Origin: Microvirga brassicacearum
GTDB taxonomy: Bacteria; Pseudomonadota; Alphaproteobacteria; Rhizobiales; Beijerinckiaceae
Assembly: GCF_008757455.1 (NCBI RefSeq)
Contig: NZ_VCMV01000071.1
Location: 104,786-168,785, forward strand
Reading direction: 5' to 3'
Length of the DNA stretch: 64,000 nucleotides
A program made the position numbers and the translations under genes. This document shows positions 27,582-38,221 of the stretch, piece by piece (within the stretch, counting starts at the first letter, position 1; each line of letters starts with the position of its first letter). A model generated the notes under the pieces. The model saw nothing but the letters and a program-made list of their open reading frames with translations. It was not told the origin of the DNA and did not search any database.

Positions 27582-28439
27582 ATGCGGATCGAGACGTCAG
27601 GACTTCGATCGGCGATCCCCCTCCTCACGGCGGCGGTCGCATTTGTGTCAGGCAACAGTGCGGCGATGGCTGGCACCGGCATGCCTACCCCTTGGGAAAT
27701 GGGCATGCAGGGCATGGTGACCGAAGTCGGTCGCGACCTCTCCAACTTCCACACCTGGCTCGTCTGGCTCATCGCGGCGATCTGCCTTTTCGTGCTTGTG
27801 CTGATCGTCGTCATCGCGGTGCGTTTCAACGAGGCCAAGAACCCCGTTCCGTCGAAGACCACGCATCATACCTGGCTTGAAGTCGCCTGGACGATCGTGC
27901 CGGTGCTCATCCTCATCGCCATCGCGATCCCGTCTTTCCGCCTGCTGCGCCTGCAGTTGATCATCCCCCCGGCCGATATCGTCGTGAAGGTCACGGGCTA
28001 TTCGTGGTACTGGGGCTATGAATACGCGGCCGATCAGGGCGGCGGATTCAAGTTCGATTCGAACATGGTCGATGCGAAGGACCTGAAGCCGGATCAACCG
28101 CGTCTGCTCACCGTCGACAACGAGATGGTCGTTCCGGTGAACAAGACCGTCAAGGTCCAGGTTACCGCCGGCGACGTGTTGCATTCCTTCACGGTGCCGT
28201 CGTTCGGCATCAAGGTCGATGCGGTGCCGGGCCGCCTGAACGAGACATGGTTCAGGGCAGAGAAAGAGGGCGTCTATTACGGACAATGCTCCGAACTCTG
28301 CGGCAACGGACACCCGTATATGCCGATCACGGTGCGCGTCGTCAGCGAGCAGCAATATGCCGCCTGGCTGACGGAGGCGAAGCAGAAGTATGCTTCGGTC
28401 GACGGCACCGCCCCGCTCAAGCTCGCTACCGCACAGTAA
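27582..28439 (+). CDS. coxB: Cytochrome c oxidase subunit II
   Basis: Copper-carrying subunit (ctaC) of the aa3-type terminal oxidase, 285 residues. It has a signal peptide (SAIPLLTAAVAFVSGNSAAMA), two membrane helices (about 50-75 and 95-115) and a periplasmic cupredoxin domain. The CuA ligands are visible in HSFTVPSFGIK and CSELCGNGHPYM. The ATG at 27582 was chosen because the signal peptide starts there; the frame is open upstream. First gene of the cox operon, 30 bases before coxA. Confidence 0.96.
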   Translation: MRIETSGLRSAIPLLTAAVAFVSGNSAAMAGTGMPTPWEMGMQGMVTEVGRDLSNFHTWLVWLIAAICLFVLVLIVVIAVRFNEAKNPVPSKTTHHTWLEVAWTIVPVLILIAIAIPSFRLLRLQLIIPPADIVVKVTGYSWYWGYEYAADQGGGFKFDSNMVDAKDLKPDQPRLLTVDNEMVVPVNKTVKVQVTAGDVLHSFTVPSFGIKVDAVPGRLNETWFRAEKEGVYYGQCSELCGNGHPYMPITVRVVSEQQYAAWLTEAKQKYASVDGTAPLKLATAQ

Positions 28440-30089
<1,650 letters not shown>

Positions 30090-30099
30090 AAAACGGACG

Positions 30100-30119
30100 G
30101 GCGGCACCTGCCGCCCGCT
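30100..30119 (+). other. Hairpin 1 in the coxA-ctaB gap
   Basis: 8-bp stem CGGGCGGC / GCCGCCCG with a 4-base loop, 10 bases after the coxA stop and without a T run. It may stabilise the upstream coxBA message or weaken read-through. Confidence 0.5.
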
Positions 30120-30130
30120 CCTCCCCCGAG

Positions 30131-30153
30131 GACTTGGACACGGATCCCAAGTC
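30131..30153 (+). other. Hairpin 2 in the coxA-ctaB gap
   Basis: 7-bp stem GACTTGG / CCAAGTC with a 9-base loop, 11 bases after hairpin 1. Together they occupy most of the 131-base gap before ctaB. Confidence 0.45.
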
Positions 30154-30220
30154 TTCCGGTGAGGAGTTGATATCGAGAAGCACAGGGTCCCGAATTATCC
30201 GCCCGCTTCGAAAGACCGCC

Positions 30221-31180
30221 ATGATGACCATTGTGACGAACAGTTTGACGGAAGAGCACAACGAGACCCTGGTCACATCCGGGGTCTCAAAGGGCGACGT
30301 GTCGGATTTTTTCGCGCTGCTGAAACCGCGCGTGATGTTCCTCGTGGTCTTCACCGCGCTTGTCGGCATGGTGGTGGTCCATCCTGACATCCACCCGGTC
30401 GTCGCCTTCGCGTCCCTCCTGATGATCGCCATCGGGGCCGGCGCGTCGGGCTGCCTCAACATGTGGTGGGATGCGGATATCGACGCGATCATGATCCGCA
30501 CCCGCAAGCGTCCGATACCAGCCGGCAAGATCGCGCCGGGCGAAGCGCTAGCCTTCGGCATGACCCTGTCGGTCGGCTCGGTCATCGTGCTCGGCCTGGT
30601 CAGCAATGTGCTGGCCGCCAGCTTGCTGGCGTTCACGATCTTCTTCTACGCCGTGATCTATTCCATGTGGCTCAAGCGCTCGACGCCGCAGAACATCGTC
30701 ATCGGCGGCGCTGCCGGCGCGCTCCCGCCGATCGTCGCGCAGGCGGCCGTCACCGGGCATGTCGGCTGGGAAAGCATCATTCTCTTCGCCATCATCTTCA
30801 TTTGGACGCCGCCGCATTTCTGGGCGCTCGCATTGGTGAAATCGAGCGATTACGAGCGCGCCGGCATACCCATGATGCCGAACGTGGCGGGGCCTGATTC
30901 CACCCGCCGACAGATTCTGGCCTACACCGTCCTGCTCGCGCCGCTCGGCCTCGCACCCGTGGCTTACGGGTTCGGGGGGTTGGCCTACGCCATCGTTGCG
31001 ACCCTCGGCGGCCTCGGCATGCTGGCGCTCGCCGTGCAAGTTTTTCGGCTGCGCGAGGGCGAGCCCGCCATGCGCGTGGCGCAGCAGCTCTTCGGCTTCT
31101 CGATTCTCTACCTGTTCGTGCTGTTCGCGACGCTTCTCGCAGAACATGGGCTCGGCTTCTTCCGTCCGGTTTTCGGGTGA
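30221..31180 (+). CDS. ctaB: Protoheme IX farnesyltransferase (haem O synthase)
   Basis: Polytopic membrane prenyltransferase (319 aa) that farnesylates haem B to haem O, precursor of the haem A used by CoxA. The two aspartate-rich motifs are seen: [21 protein letters not shown] (the first 20 residues are the key block) and the [11 protein letters not shown] segment with KSSDY before it. Nine hydrophobic helices are recognisable. The ATG at 30221 is immediately followed by a second ATG. It is the third gene of the cox operon; the frame upstream runs antiparallel to coxA and is not coding. Confidence 0.96.
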   Translation: MMTIVTNSLTEEHNETLVTSGVSKGDVSDFFALLKPRVMFLVVFTALVGMVVVHPDIHPVVAFASLLMIAIGAGASGCLNMWWDADIDAIMIRTRKRPIPAGKIAPGEALAFGMTLSVGSVIVLGLVSNVLAASLLAFTIFFYAVIYSMWLKRSTPQNIVIGGAAGALPPIVAQAAVTGHVGWESIILFAIIFIWTPPHFWALALVKSSDYERAGIPMMPNVAGPDSTRRQILAYTVLLAPLGLAPVAYGFGGLAYAIVATLGGLGMLALAVQVFRLREGEPAMRVAQQLFGFSILYLFVLFATLLAEHGLGFFRPVFG

Positions 31181-31185
31181 TCCAA

Positions 31186-31341
31186 ATGACCAAGCCGGCT
31201 TCCCGTCTCAGCCCCGAAGAACAGAAGCGCCGCCGCAAGCGGTCGCTCGCTCTGGCGCTGAGCTTGGGCGCGCTCGTTCTGTTGTTTTACGTGGTCACGA
31301 TTGCGAAGCTCGGACCGGGCGTCCTGCAACGACCGATGTGA
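31186..31341 (+). CDS. CoxF-like small membrane protein
   Basis: A 51-residue open frame from ATG 31186 to TGA 31341 between ctaB and ctaG. It starts MTKPASRLSPEEQKRRRKRS, a basic cytoplasmic segment, followed by a single membrane helix (LALALSLGALVLLFYVVTIA, about residues 21-40) and the short tail KLGPGVLQRPM. This matches the small CoxF-like proteins found at this place in alphaproteobacterial cox operons, predicted to help oxidase assembly. It starts five bases after the ctaB stop and ends seven bases before ctaG, so it is tightly within the operon. Confidence 0.85.
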   Translation: MTKPASRLSPEEQKRRRKRSLALALSLGALVLLFYVVTIAKLGPGVLQRPM

Positions 31342-31348
31342 GGTTGTG

Positions 31349-31948
31349 ATGACAGATACACAGGATTCTCAACGCAGCAACCGCCGCACCGTCGTCGCGT
31401 GCGCCGGCGTTGTGGTCGGCATGACCGGGCTCGCCTATGCGTCGGTGCCGCTCTACGACCTCTTCTGCAAGGTGACCGGTTTCAACGGGACGCCGATCCA
31501 GCGCGCGGATAACGGCTCGGACGTGATCGACAGGACAGTCGCGGTGCGCTTCGACGCGAACGTCGTTCCCGGCCTGAACTGGAGCTTTGCGTCGGAGGTG
31601 CCGGAGGTGAAGGTCAAGCTCGGCGAGACGACCACGGTCCTCTACAAGGTCACCAATAACGGCTCGAAGGCGACGACCGGCATTGCGACTTACAATGTGC
31701 AGCCGGACCTCGCCGGCCCTTATTTCTCGAAGCTCGAATGCTTCTGCTTCACCGAGCAGACATTGCAGCCGGGCGAAACCCTCCAATCCGCTGTGGTCTT
31801 TTATGTCGATCCTCGCCTTGTCGAGGATGGGGACATCAAGGACATCAGCTCCATCACGCTCTCCTACACTTACTTCCCCTCCAAGGGAGGCAAGCCGGTC
31901 GAGGAAACGTCCTCAACCTCAACCGCAACCACACCGATCGTTCAATAA
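31349..31948 (+). CDS. ctaG: Cytochrome c oxidase assembly protein CtaG (Cox11)
   Basis: Copper chaperone that delivers copper to CuB of CoxA (199 aa). One N-terminal membrane helix (TVVACAGVVVGMTGLAYASV, about 14-33) is followed by LYDLFCKVTGF and a periplasmic immunoglobulin-like domain. The copper-binding motif CFCF occurs in KLECFCFTEQTL near residue 130. The C-terminal tail is Ser/Thr rich. The frame is open farther upstream, but the ATG at 31349 fits both the family start and the end of the coxF-like gene. Confidence 0.95.
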   Translation: MTDTQDSQRSNRRTVVACAGVVVGMTGLAYASVPLYDLFCKVTGFNGTPIQRADNGSDVIDRTVAVRFDANVVPGLNWSFASEVPEVKVKLGETTTVLYKVTNNGSKATTGIATYNVQPDLAGPYFSKLECFCFTEQTLQPGETLQSAVVFYVDPRLVEDGDIKDISSITLSYTYFPSKGGKPVEETSSTSTATTPIVQ

Positions 31949-32042
31949 CGGCGTGACAAGCTGGGCGGAAACGTCCTAGAGCATGTCCGGAAAACTGGCA
32001 GCTCTCAAGCGATCACTCCTTCGGAGCACGGAGACGACAAGA

Positions 32043-32909
32043 ATGGCCGAGGCCCACGCGAAACACCACGACTACCACCTTGTGAATCCGAGCCCGTGGC
32101 CGCTCATCGGTTCGATCAGCGCCTTTCTGATGGCGGCCGGTTTCGTGGTCTGGTGGAAGGGCATGACGATTGCCGGAACGCAATCGGGCGGATTCATCTT
32201 CGGGGCCGGCATCATCGGCGTGCTCTTCACCATGTTCAGCTGGTGGAACGATGTCATCAACGAGGCCAATAGCGGCGAATTTCATTCCCGCGTGGTCCAG
32301 TTGCACCATCGCTACGGAATGATGCTGTTCATCGCCTCCGAGGTGATGTTCTTCGTGGCGTGGTTCTGGGCCTATTTCGATGCTGCGCTCTATCCCAACG
32401 ACCCGATGCAATATGCCCGGGTGGAGAGCCTCGGGGGTGTCTGGCCGCCGAAGGGCATCCAGACCTTCGATCCGTGGCACCTGCCGCTGCTCAACACGCT
32501 GATTCTGCTGACCTCCGGCACCACCGTGACCTGGGCGCACCATGCGCTTCTCGAAGGGGACCGCAAGGGCGTCAAGGTCGGCCTCTGGCTGACCATCCTT
32601 CTCGGGCTGATCTTCAGCTGTGTTCAGGTCATCGAGTACAGCCATGCCGGCTTCGGATTCACCGGCAATATCTACGGCGCGACCTTCTTCATGGCGACGG
32701 GTTTCCATGGGGCGCACGTGTTCATCGGCACGATCTTCCTGATCGTCTGCCTGCTGCGCACCTATCGTGGAGATTTCACGCCGACTCAGCATCTCGGTTT
32801 CGAGTTCGCCGCCTGGTACTGGCACTTCGTCGACGTGGTGTGGCTCTTCCTGTTCGCGGCGATTTACGTGTGGGGCTACGGCGGCCCGGTCGCCACGGGC
32901 GGCCACTAG
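32043..32909 (+). CDS. coxC: Cytochrome c oxidase subunit III
   Basis: Integral membrane subunit (ctaE) of 288 residues with seven helices. It starts MAEAHAKHHDYHLVNPSPWP, the family's N-terminus. Conserved blocks include SEVMFFVAWFWAYF, the glutamate in GTTVTWAHHALLEG and AWYWHFVDVVWLFLF at the end. It stabilises CoxA and contributes to proton uptake. About 94 bases separate it from ctaG, a gap holding a GAGCATGTCCGGAAAAC fragment of a dispersed repeat. Confidence 0.97.
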   Translation: MAEAHAKHHDYHLVNPSPWPLIGSISAFLMAAGFVVWWKGMTIAGTQSGGFIFGAGIIGVLFTMFSWWNDVINEANSGEFHSRVVQLHHRYGMMLFIASEVMFFVAWFWAYFDAALYPNDPMQYARVESLGGVWPPKGIQTFDPWHLPLLNTLILLTSGTTVTWAHHALLEGDRKGVKVGLWLTILLGLIFSCVQVIEYSHAGFGFTGNIYGATFFMATGFHGAHVFIGTIFLIVCLLRTYRGDFTPTQHLGFEFAAWYWHFVDVVWLFLFAAIYVWGYGGPVATGGH

Positions 32910-32938
32910 GCTCCTCTCGCACAAATCAGTTCAACGGG

Positions 32939-32957
32939 GGGCGGCGAGAAGCCGCCC
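32939..32957 (+). terminator. Hairpin after coxC
   Basis: 7-bp stem GGGCGGC / GCCGCCC with a GAGAA loop, then TTCGCATTTC. Possible weak terminator between coxC and the DUF983 gene. Confidence 0.5.
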
Positions 32958-33054
32958 TTCGCATTTCTGGCTAGTCGCCCATGTGAAGCCTATGGTCGGC
33001 GCCGAACGTCTGCGTCGCGAATGTCCGCTCGCGGAGTTTTTGGAGTTTTCAACC

Positions 33055-33426
33055 GTGGCCCATGATTCTTCCGCGCCTGACCCGATCATCGCCGGTCTCA
33101 AGGGGCTATGTCCTCGCTGCGGCAAGGGCCACGTGTTCAAAGGCTTTCTCACGATCCGGCCGAAATGCGAGGTCTGCGGCCTCGACCTCACCTTCGCCGA
33201 TACCGGCGACGGCCCCGCCTTCTTCGTGATGTCGATTGTTGGAATTACGGTCGTCGGCCTGGCGCTGTGGGTGGAGTTCACCTACGAGCCTCCAATCTGG
33301 CTGCATATGGTCATGTGGTTTGCGCTGACGGGCGTCCTGAGCCTTGCTCTCGTGCGTCCCCTCAAGGGCGTTCTCGCGGCGCTGCAATTTCACCACAAGG
33401 CCGAGGAAGGGCGCTTCGAGAAGTGA
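33055..33426 (+). CDS. DUF983 family membrane protein
   Basis: A 123-residue protein with an N-terminal zinc-ribbon-like part (LCPRCGKGHVFKGF, then KCEVCGLDLTF) followed by two membrane helices (FFVMSIVGITVVGLALWV, and MVMWFALTGVLSLALV). DUF983 genes are regularly found between coxC and surf1 in alphaproteobacteria, suggesting an oxidase-related role; function is unknown. The GTG at 33055 was chosen because GGAG lies nine bases upstream and the conserved DPIIAGLKGLCPRCG follows. Its stop overlaps the surf1 start (GTGA). Confidence 0.88.
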   Translation: MAHDSSAPDPIIAGLKGLCPRCGKGHVFKGFLTIRPKCEVCGLDLTFADTGDGPAFFVMSIVGITVVGLALWVEFTYEPPIWLHMVMWFALTGVLSLALVRPLKGVLAALQFHHKAEEGRFEK

Positions 33427-34208
33427 CCGTCGCGACGTCAACCCGCTGGCGTTCGCTGGCCGCTCCCGCGATTGCGGCGCTCGTCGCGCTAGCGATGCTG
33501 GTCACGCTCGGAACCTGGCAGCTCCAGCGCAAGGTGTGGAAAGACAATCTCGTCGCCCAGATCGAAGCCCGCGCCTATGGCGCGCCCGGCGAGATCATTC
33601 CCTCATCAGCTTGGCCCGACTGGAACCAGGCGCAGGATGAATTCCGCAAAGTTCGGGTGCAGGGCACGTTTCTGCATCAATTCGAGACCCCGGTTTACGG
33701 CCTCGCGCCGGGCCAGCGCGGCGCTCCGGTCCAGGGTTTCTACCTCATGACCCCGTTGCTGATGGCAGACGGCGCCGTGCTGATGGTCAATCGCGGATTT
33801 GTCCCGACCGAGCTGCGCGAGCCCGCCTCCCGGCCGGAGAGCCAACCCGGCGGCGTGGCGACGGTGACCGGACTCGTGCGCGCGCCGGAAGAGCGCAACG
33901 CTTTCACGCCGCCCGACGACCCCGCTCGCAAGACCTGGTTTGCCCGCGACCCGCAAGCAATCGGCCGCGCCAACGGGCTCGATCGGGTGGCCCCCTTCTA
34001 CATTGAGGCAGATGCGGCCCCGAATGCGGGCGGTTGGCCGAAAGGCGGCCAGACGCGGCTCAGCCTGCCTAACAACCACCTGCAATACGCGTTCACGTGG
34101 TTCGGCATCGCGCTGACGCTCCTCGGCGTGTTCGGCGCTTTCGCGTGGCGCAAGCTGAAAAGCCCCGCGTCATTAGAGTTGAAACAGCACGAAAAATCCA
34201 AAGCCTAG
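33423..34208 (+). CDS. SURF1-family cytochrome oxidase biogenesis protein
   Basis: Inner-membrane protein of 261 residues required for haem a insertion into CoxA. It has two helices, one near each end (AAPAIAALVALAMLVTLGTW at about 10-30 and FTWFGIALTLLGVFGAFAW near 228-247), with a large periplasmic domain between. Family segments are LGTWQLQRKVWK, GTFLHQFE, VNRGFVP and NNHLQYAFTWF. The GTG at 33423 overlaps the DUF983 stop by four bases. Last gene of the cox cluster on this strand. Confidence 0.95.
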   Translation: MTVATSTRWRSLAAPAIAALVALAMLVTLGTWQLQRKVWKDNLVAQIEARAYGAPGEIIPSSAWPDWNQAQDEFRKVRVQGTFLHQFETPVYGLAPGQRGAPVQGFYLMTPLLMADGAVLMVNRGFVPTELREPASRPESQPGGVATVTGLVRAPEERNAFTPPDDPARKTWFARDPQAIGRANGLDRVAPFYIEADAAPNAGGWPKGGQTRLSLPNNHLQYAFTWFGIALTLLGVFGAFAWRKLKSPASLELKQHEKSKA

Positions 34209-34526
34209 GATCACGAGGCCGGCGCTGACGATCTTGGCCACGTGGAGATATCCGAGCAGCCTGCGCGATTCCGCCTGATGCGCGGCCCGTTCCGCCCGTG
34301 ACATTGCCTCCCTGGCCTTGAACTGCTCGGCATAGAGGGAGGTGGTCATATAATTGCTGGTCGCCCCATCCTTCTCGACCTCGATGCGCTGGGCCACGAA
34401 GCCGACGAGGAGACCGAGGACGCCGAGCCCGAGAAATCCGGCGACGGCGAACGCCACCACCAGGACCAGGCCGAGCACGCCGACGAGAAACGGCAGAAGG
34501 ATCCAGTCGAGCCGCGTCATCCTCAT
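34173..34526 (-). CDS. Conserved small membrane protein of unknown function
   Basis: A 117-residue protein with two or three hydrophobic helices: a long N-terminal one (LLPFLVGVLGLVLVVAFAVA then FLGLGVLGLLVGFV) and a C-terminal one (VSAGLVILGFGFFVLFQL). Between them is a charged amphipathic segment rich in Ala, Arg and Glu. I do not recognise a family. It is convergent with surf1 and overlaps its 3' end by 36 bases, which lowers confidence a little, but the hydrophobic pattern is coherent. The ATG at 34526 is used; an ATG two codons later is equally possible. Confidence 0.6.
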   Translation of the reverse strand: MRMTRLDWILLPFLVGVLGLVLVVAFAVAGFLGLGVLGLLVGFVAQRIEVEKDGATSNYMTTSLYAEQFKAREAMSRAERAAHQAESRRLLGYLHVAKIVSAGLVILGFGFFVLFQL

Positions 34527-34685
34527 TCGGCCACCGCCCTCAGGATTCGAATTGGCAGATCGTCGCCAAGACTGTATCACTTCTCGCATGTTCACGCTTT
34601 CGATGGCCGTAACTCACCTCTCGACGCGCCTGGCAGGGCGTGCGGGAGAGATGTTGCGCATCGTCTAGCGTCGACATTTCCCTCG

Positions 34686-34709
34686 AACCCTGCGGAGATG
34701 AGCAGGGTT
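34686..34709 (+). other. Inverted repeat upstream of the GNAT gene
   Basis: 8-bp stem AACCCTGC / GCAGGGTT with an 8-base loop, ending seven bases before the GNAT ATG. It overlaps the expected ribosome site, so it might affect translation, or be incidental. Confidence 0.35.
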
Positions 34710-34716
34710 TAAGTCC

Positions 34717-35280
34717 ATGCCGCCTCCGCTGAAAAAACGGAGAGCCCCCGTGGACCACGACCAGCAAACCCGCCTTCGAAAACCGCCCACCGATACACTC
34801 GTGGTCCGCGCCACGCGGCCAACCGATTGCGAGGAGCTTGCCGCCCTCGCCTGCCTTCCAGGCTACCGCTGGGGCACGCTGCGGCTGCCCTATCAAACTC
34901 CGGAGGAAACGCGGAGATTCATCGAGAACCGCCCTGCTGGAAGCGTCTCGCTGGTGGTCGTGCTCGACGGCCGGATCGTCGCGAATGGCGGAATCGATTG
35001 CGCGGGCGGGCGCCGCGCTCATGCGGCGAGCCTCGGAATGGGTGTCCACGACGACCACCAGGGGCGCGGCATCGGATCCCATCTCCTGTCCGAGTTGTTG
35101 GGCGTCGCCGACAATTGGCTGAACCTCCGGCGCATCGAACTCACCGTCTACGTGGATAACCTGGCCGCCATCGCGATCTACAAGCGCTGCGGTTTCGAGA
35201 TCGAGGGAACACACCGGGACTACGCCTTTCGTGACGGCGCGTTCGTGGACGCGCACGCCATGGCGCGGGTCCGGCGCTGA
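34717..35280 (+). CDS. GNAT-family N-acetyltransferase
   Basis: Acetyl-CoA-dependent acyltransferase, 187 residues, cytoplasmic. The acetyl-CoA motif is seen as GMGVHDDHQGRGIGSHLLSE (about residues 108-127), followed by the strand RRIELTVYVDNLAAIAIYKRCGF, shown here only as its family pattern ELTVYVDNLAAI and YKRCGFEIEG. Substrate unknown; the overall form resembles protein or amino-sugar acetyltransferases. A GTG at 34750 is an alternative start, since the first 25 residues are not conserved. It lies alone between the membrane protein and thrC. Confidence 0.85.
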   Translation: MPPPLKKRRAPVDHDQQTRLRKPPTDTLVVRATRPTDCEELAALACLPGYRWGTLRLPYQTPEETRRFIENRPAGSVSLVVVLDGRIVANGGIDCAGGRRAHAASLGMGVHDDHQGRGIGSHLLSELLGVADNWLNLRRIELTVYVDNLAAIAIYKRCGFEIEGTHRDYAFRDGAFVDAHAMARVRR

Positions 35281-35358
35281 TCCGCTCAGGCCTGCTCCTT
35301 ATCCCTTGTCCTTGCCGGTCGCGGCTCATAATGTCCGCGAAAATTCAGGAGATCTGAC

Positions 35359-36774
35359 GTGCTCCATGTCTCGACCCGGGGCGAAGCCCCCGCGCTCGGC
35401 TTTTCCGATGCCCTCCTTGCCGGTCTGGCGCGGGACGGCGGCCTCTACCTGCCCAAACACTGGCCCACGCTCTCGCCCGAGACGATCAGGGGCTTTTCCG
35501 GCATGTCCTATGCGGACGTGGCGAAGGCCGTGCTCGCCCCGCTGGTCGATGGCGATATTCCCGAGGCCGATCTCCATCGCATGATCGACGAGGCCTATGC
35601 GGGCTTTCGTCATCCGGCCACCTGTCCGCTGGTGCAACTGGACGACAACCTGTTCGTTCTCGAGCTTTTCCACGGCCCGACGCTGGCGTTCAAGGACGTG
35701 GCGATGCAGTTGCTCGGCCGCTTGATGGATTATGTGCTGCGAACCCGGGGAACGCGCGCCACCATCGTTGGCGCGACCTCAGGCGATACAGGAAGCGCGG
35801 CGGTCGAGGCGTTCAAGGGTCTCGATCAGGTCGATGTGTTCATTCTCTACCCGCACGGACGCGTTTCGGACGTGCAACGGCGGCAGATGACGACGGTCGC
35901 CTCTCCCAACGTGCACGCGCTCGCCATCGAGGGAACGTTCGACGATTGCCAGTCGATGGTGAAGGGCATGTTCAACCACGAGCGGTTCCGTGATGCGCTG
36001 CATCTTTCGGGCGTCAATTCGATCAACTGGGCCCGTATCGCCGCACAAGTGGTCTATTATTTCACCGCCGCAGTGGCGCTCGGCGCGCCGGATCGGCGGG
36101 TGTCGTTTTCCGTTCCGACGGGCAATTTCGGCGATATCCTCGCCGGCTGGGTCGCCAAGCGGATGGGCTTGCCCATCGAGCGGCTGATGATCGCCACCAA
36201 TGCCAACGACATCCTGGCCCGCACCCTGGAAACCGGCTCCTACGAGATCAAGGGGGTGAAGCCCACCGACTCGCCCTCGATGGACATCCAGATCTCGTCC
36301 AATTTCGAACGCCTCCTGTTCGAGGCCTACGATCGGGACGCCGGCGCTGTTCGCGCCGCGATGGCCGGATTGTCGCAATCGAAATCCTTCACGCTTCAGG
36401 ATCAGCCTCTGGCGCGCATCCGGGCGGAGTTTTCGGCAACGGCAGTCGATGAGGCGGGCGTCGCGGCGGAGATGGCCGAAAGCTATCGCGCGACCGGCTA
36501 TGTGCTCGATCCGCACAGCGCGGTTGGCACCAGCGCCGGGCGGGCGCTCCTGCAAAGCCGGCCTGAAACGCCCGTCATCGCCCTTTCGACGGCCCATCCG
36601 GCCAAGTTCCCGGAGGCGGTCGAGCGCGCCACCGGTCTGCGGCCTCCCCTGCCGCCGCACATGGCGGACCTCATGACGCGAGACGAAACGTTCACGGTGT
36701 TGCCGCACGACCAGAAAACCGTCGAGACCTTCATTCGCGACCGGGCGCGGGCTGCGGCAGGCGTCGCCGCATGA
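35359..36774 (+). CDS. thrC: Threonine synthase
   Basis: Pyridoxal-phosphate enzyme converting O-phosphohomoserine to threonine (471 aa). The cofactor lysine is in GPTLAFKDVAMQLLG near residue 112, and the GATSGDTGSAAVEAFKG phosphate loop follows. The long C-terminal domain with PTGNFGDILAGW marks the fungal/proteobacterial class. The start is GTG at 35359 behind AGGAGAT. It overlaps the M16 peptidase gene by four bases. The previous step's gene, thrB, is also in this window at 43.7-44.7 kb. Confidence 0.97.
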   Translation: MLHVSTRGEAPALGFSDALLAGLARDGGLYLPKHWPTLSPETIRGFSGMSYADVAKAVLAPLVDGDIPEADLHRMIDEAYAGFRHPATCPLVQLDDNLFVLELFHGPTLAFKDVAMQLLGRLMDYVLRTRGTRATIVGATSGDTGSAAVEAFKGLDQVDVFILYPHGRVSDVQRRQMTTVASPNVHALAIEGTFDDCQSMVKGMFNHERFRDALHLSGVNSINWARIAAQVVYYFTAAVALGAPDRRVSFSVPTGNFGDILAGWVAKRMGLPIERLMIATNANDILARTLETGSYEIKGVKPTDSPSMDIQISSNFERLLFEAYDRDAGAVRAAMAGLSQSKSFTLQDQPLARIRAEFSATAVDEAGVAAEMAESYRATGYVLDPHSAVGTSAGRALLQSRPETPVIALSTAHPAKFPEAVERATGLRPPLPPHMADLMTRDETFTVLPHDQKTVETFIRDRARAAAGVAA

Positions 36775-38054
36775 ACCAGCACCTTGTCCGCGCCGGGCGG
36801 ATCGACATCACCCGGCTTGCCAACGGCCTGACCGTCGCGACCGAGCGCATGCCGGAAATCGCGACCGCGACCCTCGGTGTCTGGGTCGGCACCGGCTCCC
36901 GCCACGAACAGGCGCACGAGCACGGATTGTCGCATCTCATCGAACATATGGCGTTCAAAGGAACGGCACGCCGCAATGCGCGCCAGATCGCCGAGGATAT
37001 CGAGAATGTCGGCGGCGACATCAACGCCGCGACGAGCGTCGAATATACCAGCTACACGGCGCGGATGCTGGGCGAGAACGTCGACGTGGCCCTCGATGTC
37101 CTCGGCGACATTCTGATCAATTCGGTTTTCGATCCCGCGGAACTGGCGCGTGAAAAGGGCGTGATCCTGCAGGAATACGCGTCCGTCGAGGATACGCCTG
37201 ACGACCTCATCTACGACGCGTTCATGGAATCGGCCTATGCGGGCCAGGCCATCGGCCGCCCCATTCTGGGAACCCCCGACACCATCAAGGCTTTCGACGA
37301 GGCGACCATCCGGGCGTTTCTGGCCCGCGAATATGTTCCCGCCAAGATGGTCATCGCCGCAGCGGGCGATGTGGAGCATGCTCGCATCGTGGATGCGGCC
37401 GAGCGCCATTTCGGTGCCATGCCGGCGACGGCCGAACGGGAGCCTGAGGCCGGCCGCTACACCGGCGGCGAACGGCGGATTTCCCGCAAGCTCGAACAGG
37501 CCAATCTCGTTCTGGGACTGCCGGGGCTGTCCTTCAAGGATCCGGGCTATTACGCCGTCCACCTGTTCGCGCACATCCTTGGCGGCGGGCTAACCTCGCG
37601 ACTGTGGCACGAGGTGCGCGAAGTCCGCGGCCTTGCCTATTCGATCGACGCCTTCCACTGGCCCTTCTCGGATTGCGGCCTTTTTGGCGTCGGTGCCGGA
37701 ACGGCGGGCGCGGACGTCGCCGAATTGATGAAGGTGACGTTGGGTTGCATGCGCGAGGCGGCCGAGGATATCAGCGACGTCGAGATGGTCCGCGCCAAGG
37801 CGCAGATGAAGGTGGCGCTGCTTACCGCGCTGGAGACGCCCGGCGGTCGCATCGAGCGCATCGCCCGCCAGCTCCTGTCCTGGGGCCGCATCGTTCCCAG
37901 CGAGGAAATCGTCGCAAAGGTCGATGCCCTGACGGCCGGGGAGATCCACGCGGCCGGGCGCTCCCTGCTTTTGGGCGCCCCGACGATGGCGGCCATCGGA
38001 CCCATCAAGGGCCTGCCATCGGTGACCAAGATCGCCGCGGGACTGCGCCCCTGA
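36771..38054 (+). CDS. M16-family zinc peptidase (mitochondrial processing peptidase-like)
   Basis: Pitrilysin-family metalloprotease of 427 residues. The inverted zinc motif H-x-x-E-H is H55-L-I-E-H59 (GLSHLIEHMAFKGTARR), and the distal glutamate is in the REKGVILQEYASVED region. The second half has the paired non-catalytic fold with the GGGLTSRLWHEVREVRGLAYS segment. It is similar to the beta subunit of mitochondrial processing peptidase. It is translationally coupled to thrC by an ATGA overlap, an order found widely in Hyphomicrobiales; the natural substrate is unknown. Confidence 0.94.
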   Translation: MNQHLVRAGRIDITRLANGLTVATERMPEIATATLGVWVGTGSRHEQAHEHGLSHLIEHMAFKGTARRNARQIAEDIENVGGDINAATSVEYTSYTARMLGENVDVALDVLGDILINSVFDPAELAREKGVILQEYASVEDTPDDLIYDAFMESAYAGQAIGRPILGTPDTIKAFDEATIRAFLAREYVPAKMVIAAAGDVEHARIVDAAERHFGAMPATAEREPEAGRYTGGERRISRKLEQANLVLGLPGLSFKDPGYYAVHLFAHILGGGLTSRLWHEVREVRGLAYSIDAFHWPFSDCGLFGVGAGTAGADVAELMKVTLGCMREAAEDISDVEMVRAKAQMKVALLTALETPGGRIERIARQLLSWGRIVPSEEIVAKVDALTAGEIHAAGRSLLLGAPTMAAIGPIKGLPSVTKIAAGLRP

Positions 38055-38221
38055 CAGCCCGCCATGCCGTTAGGTCAATTGCTGCGTCCTCAATCCCGCC
38101 GCAAACGGACTCCATTGCGTGTAGCTCAAGCTCGGCCTTCGTGTCCTGCGGACAAGTCGGGCCCGTTGTCGAGATCGCCTTGCCCTCAAGCCTCCTGACC
38201 GATACCAATCCCGTTCCATTC

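Noticed and set aside
37604..38221. N-terminal extension of the EAL protein overlapping the M16 peptidase gene
   Set aside because: The extension lies in another frame of the peptidase gene, lacks conservation and is Arg-rich; the signal helix starts at 38222.
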